Positions 62,973 to 64,000 of a DNA stretch of 64,000 nucleotides are shown here, one piece after another. The translations under genes and the position numbers were made by a program. Position 1 is the stretch's first letter. Each line of letters starts with the position of its first letter. The notes under the pieces were generated by a model. It made no database searches, was not told the origin of the DNA, and saw nothing but the letters and a program-made list of their open reading frames with translations. Origin of the DNA: RXOA01 sp964547105 (lineage in GTDB: Bacteria; Bipolaricaulota; Bipolaricaulia; UBA7950; UBA9294); NCBI GenBank assembly GCA_964547105.1, contig CAZJLO010000001.1, positions 99,453 to 163,452 of the forward strand, given 5' to 3'.

Positions 62973-63665
62973 GTGATTTCAGTCTGCCGTAAACCTCGAG
63001 ACGTAAGCACAATGTCGCGCCTCGTTGTCGTGTCTTTGTGCTTGCTATTGTCGGCTATTGCGCCAACCCTCAGCGCGCAGGCAGCAACCACCTATGACCG
63101 TCTGGCCGCTTGCCGATATGCAGAAGAGTACTGGGACAAGACCTGCAGCGATGGCTACTACTTCGCTCACACCGAAGGCCCGAGCTTGCTTGGGGCCGGG
63201 CAGCCCCTTCCCACTGAGGCGGAGGGGTTCGATTGTGCGCACTTCGTGTCCTGCTGCATTGGAAGTGAGCCGAACGAACCGGCCGGCGGGCTCGATATCC
63301 CCTCCAGAACATCCGCCTATGGTGAGCCAGGCGCACAGCGGCTGGTGAACTGGCTGATGCGGCAGGGCTCAACGCGTGTCGATGCAGTCACCGCTATGGT
63401 CCCTGGAGATGTGGTTGCCTACGATCATGAGCACGACGGATGGATCGATCATGTGGCCCTCTACATGGGTGACGGCCTTGTCACGGCACACTCCCTGAGC
63501 CGCTTCAGCGAATGGAACCCCAATCCCGACGCCGAGATCATCCTGCTTCATCTTCCCGGACCGTATCAACCGCCGCCGGATACGCTTGGGCTTGTTTGGC
63601 TCGCCACAATCGCCATCGTCGTCGCCGGTCTGCTCGCCGCAATCCTTCTGCTGAGGTATCCGTAG
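62973..63665 (+). CDS. Exported amidase-like (amidase_6/CHAP-type) protein with C-terminal membrane helix
   Basis: 230 aa. A signal peptide (SRLVVVSLCLLLSAIAPTLSAQA) leads into TYDRLAACRYAEEYWDKTC, then GFDCAHFVSCCIG with the presumed catalytic cysteine, and GWIDHVALYMGDGLVTAH with the histidine; this is the layout of the putative amidase domain family related to NlpC/CHAP enzymes. A C-terminal helix (LATIAIVVAGLLAAILLL) would retain it in the membrane. The start is GTG 62973 (GAGGT four bases upstream) or ATG 63012. A cell-wall or peptide role is likely. Confidence 0.72.
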   Translation: MISVCRKPRDVSTMSRLVVVSLCLLLSAIAPTLSAQAATTYDRLAACRYAEEYWDKTCSDGYYFAHTEGPSLLGAGQPLPTEAEGFDCAHFVSCCIGSEPNEPAGGLDIPSRTSAYGEPGAQRLVNWLMRQGSTRVDAVTAMVPGDVVAYDHEHDGWIDHVALYMGDGLVTAHSLSRFSEWNPNPDAEIILLHLPGPYQPPPDTLGLVWLATIAIVVAGLLAAILLLRYP

Positions 63666-63846
63666 CGCTAGGAAAGGAGATGAGGTTCTTGCTTCGATTT
63701 CGGATCCATGTCTTCCCATAGGCCAGTAAGCTACATGCTACAAGCATACGCTCATCCGCAAATCCCAAGCCGCGAGGTGAAGCTCTTGAGAACCGCAAGT
63801 GCCACTGTGCGTTTCGATCTTACGCTTCGGGCGTTCGGATGAACCT

Positions 63847-64000
63847 GGGGAGAACCCGAATGGGCACGGTGAACTCATCGAGGATGAGATCCGGCGGATC
63901 TCATCCGTCATCTCCCACCATTCCGAGAAGGAAGCCACCCCTCTACTGTTCGACGAGCTCGTCAAAGACGCCAACCTGGGGCCCGGGGCGCATTCGAAAG
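63847..64000 (+). pseudogene. Second HD-hydrolase fragment, cut by the window edge
   Basis: The frame reads GHGELIEDEIRRISSVIS, then HHSEKEATPLLFDELVKDANL, and aligns with DEIRQIQSAIVHHSDKDAT in the copy at 62485. It has no visible start: upstream the frame is disrupted, and the HD pair is missing. It continues past 64000. Either an intact paralogue begins in another frame or this is a second decaying copy. Confidence 0.4.

Overview
The window is bacterial chromosomal DNA from an uncultured lineage. It is a scaffold with one 100-N assembly gap (39000-39099). GC is moderately high, genes are densely packed, ATGA/GTGA start-stop overlaps are common, and Shine-Dalgarno sites (GGGAGG/AAGGAGG) usually decide the starts. 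GTG and TTG starts are frequent. Gene content suggests an anaerobic or facultative heterotroph living on peptides, amino acids and nucleosides: ADP-forming acetyl-CoA synthetase, saccharopine-type lysine degradation, a serine hydroxymethyltransferase-aminomethyltransferase fusion, and an F-type ATP synthase whose c subunit looks Na+-compatible. A candidate phylum such as Bipolaricaulota (Acetothermia/OP1) would fit, but this is an inference and no rRNA is present to test it.

Layout. 1-5017: nucleoside-type BMP ABC importer (binding protein, double ATPase, two permeases). 5146-9680: phosphonate/phosphite-type ABC importer whose two PhnE permeases each carry an N-terminal RDD-like membrane domain. 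9714-13056: small hypothetical gene, frameshifted GNAT gene, pyrimidine-nucleoside phosphorylase, cytidine deaminase and an exported protein. Pdp and Cdd fit with the nucleoside importer as a salvage route. 13053-19932: AMP-forming acyl-CoA synthetase, unknown protein, YigZ, RuvA, RuvX, RF2, RsmI and a YkuK-like protein. 19964-23377: two-component system and a BioD-like/DRTGG protein behind a long leader hairpin. 23432-25130: OsmC / ArsR / glutaredoxin cluster and a P-loop kinase.

25330-31415 (minus strand) is the most unusual operon. An XRE-TOBE regulator with a perfect 18-bp palindrome over its own -35 heads a unit encoding an exported protein with three sulfite-oxidase-fold-like repeats, an ECF S component fused to a fourth such repeat, a fused double ECF ATPase, EcfT, and a small membrane-anchored protein with a fifth repeat. 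This looks like an ECF-type importer with its own extracytoplasmic domains. The ligand is unknown; the TOBE (Mop-like) regulator points toward molybdate, tungstate or a pterin cofactor.

31499-38592: MATE exporter, AsnRS, Acd-type acetyl-CoA synthetase, DUF5317 membrane protein and an HD-GYP phosphodiesterase. 38768-39578: a tandem array of tiny single-helix membrane proteins (33 and 49 aa) sharing one C-terminus, with the assembly gap inside it. 39788-46195: HU, rpsF-ssb-rpsR, an unknown protein, the 1070-aa SHMT-GcvT fusion and a second HU. 46313-51419: DNA-binding regulator, Cys-rich exported protein, the LKR/SDH lysine pair, a nucleotidyltransferase, tRNA-Val and tRNA-Cys. 51708-53981: large exported Ig-like/HYR protein. 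54152-61760: frr-atpI-atpB-atpE-atpF-atpH-atpA-atpG-atpD-methyltransferase, with no atpC visible. 61790-64000: sparse, decaying DNA with a 58-aa gene, an amidase-like exported protein and two HD-hydrolase remnants.

Several genes (pdp, MATE, response regulator, XRE-TOBE, MerR-like) have a -10 element only 6-9 nt before the start codon, so leaderless mRNAs appear common here.
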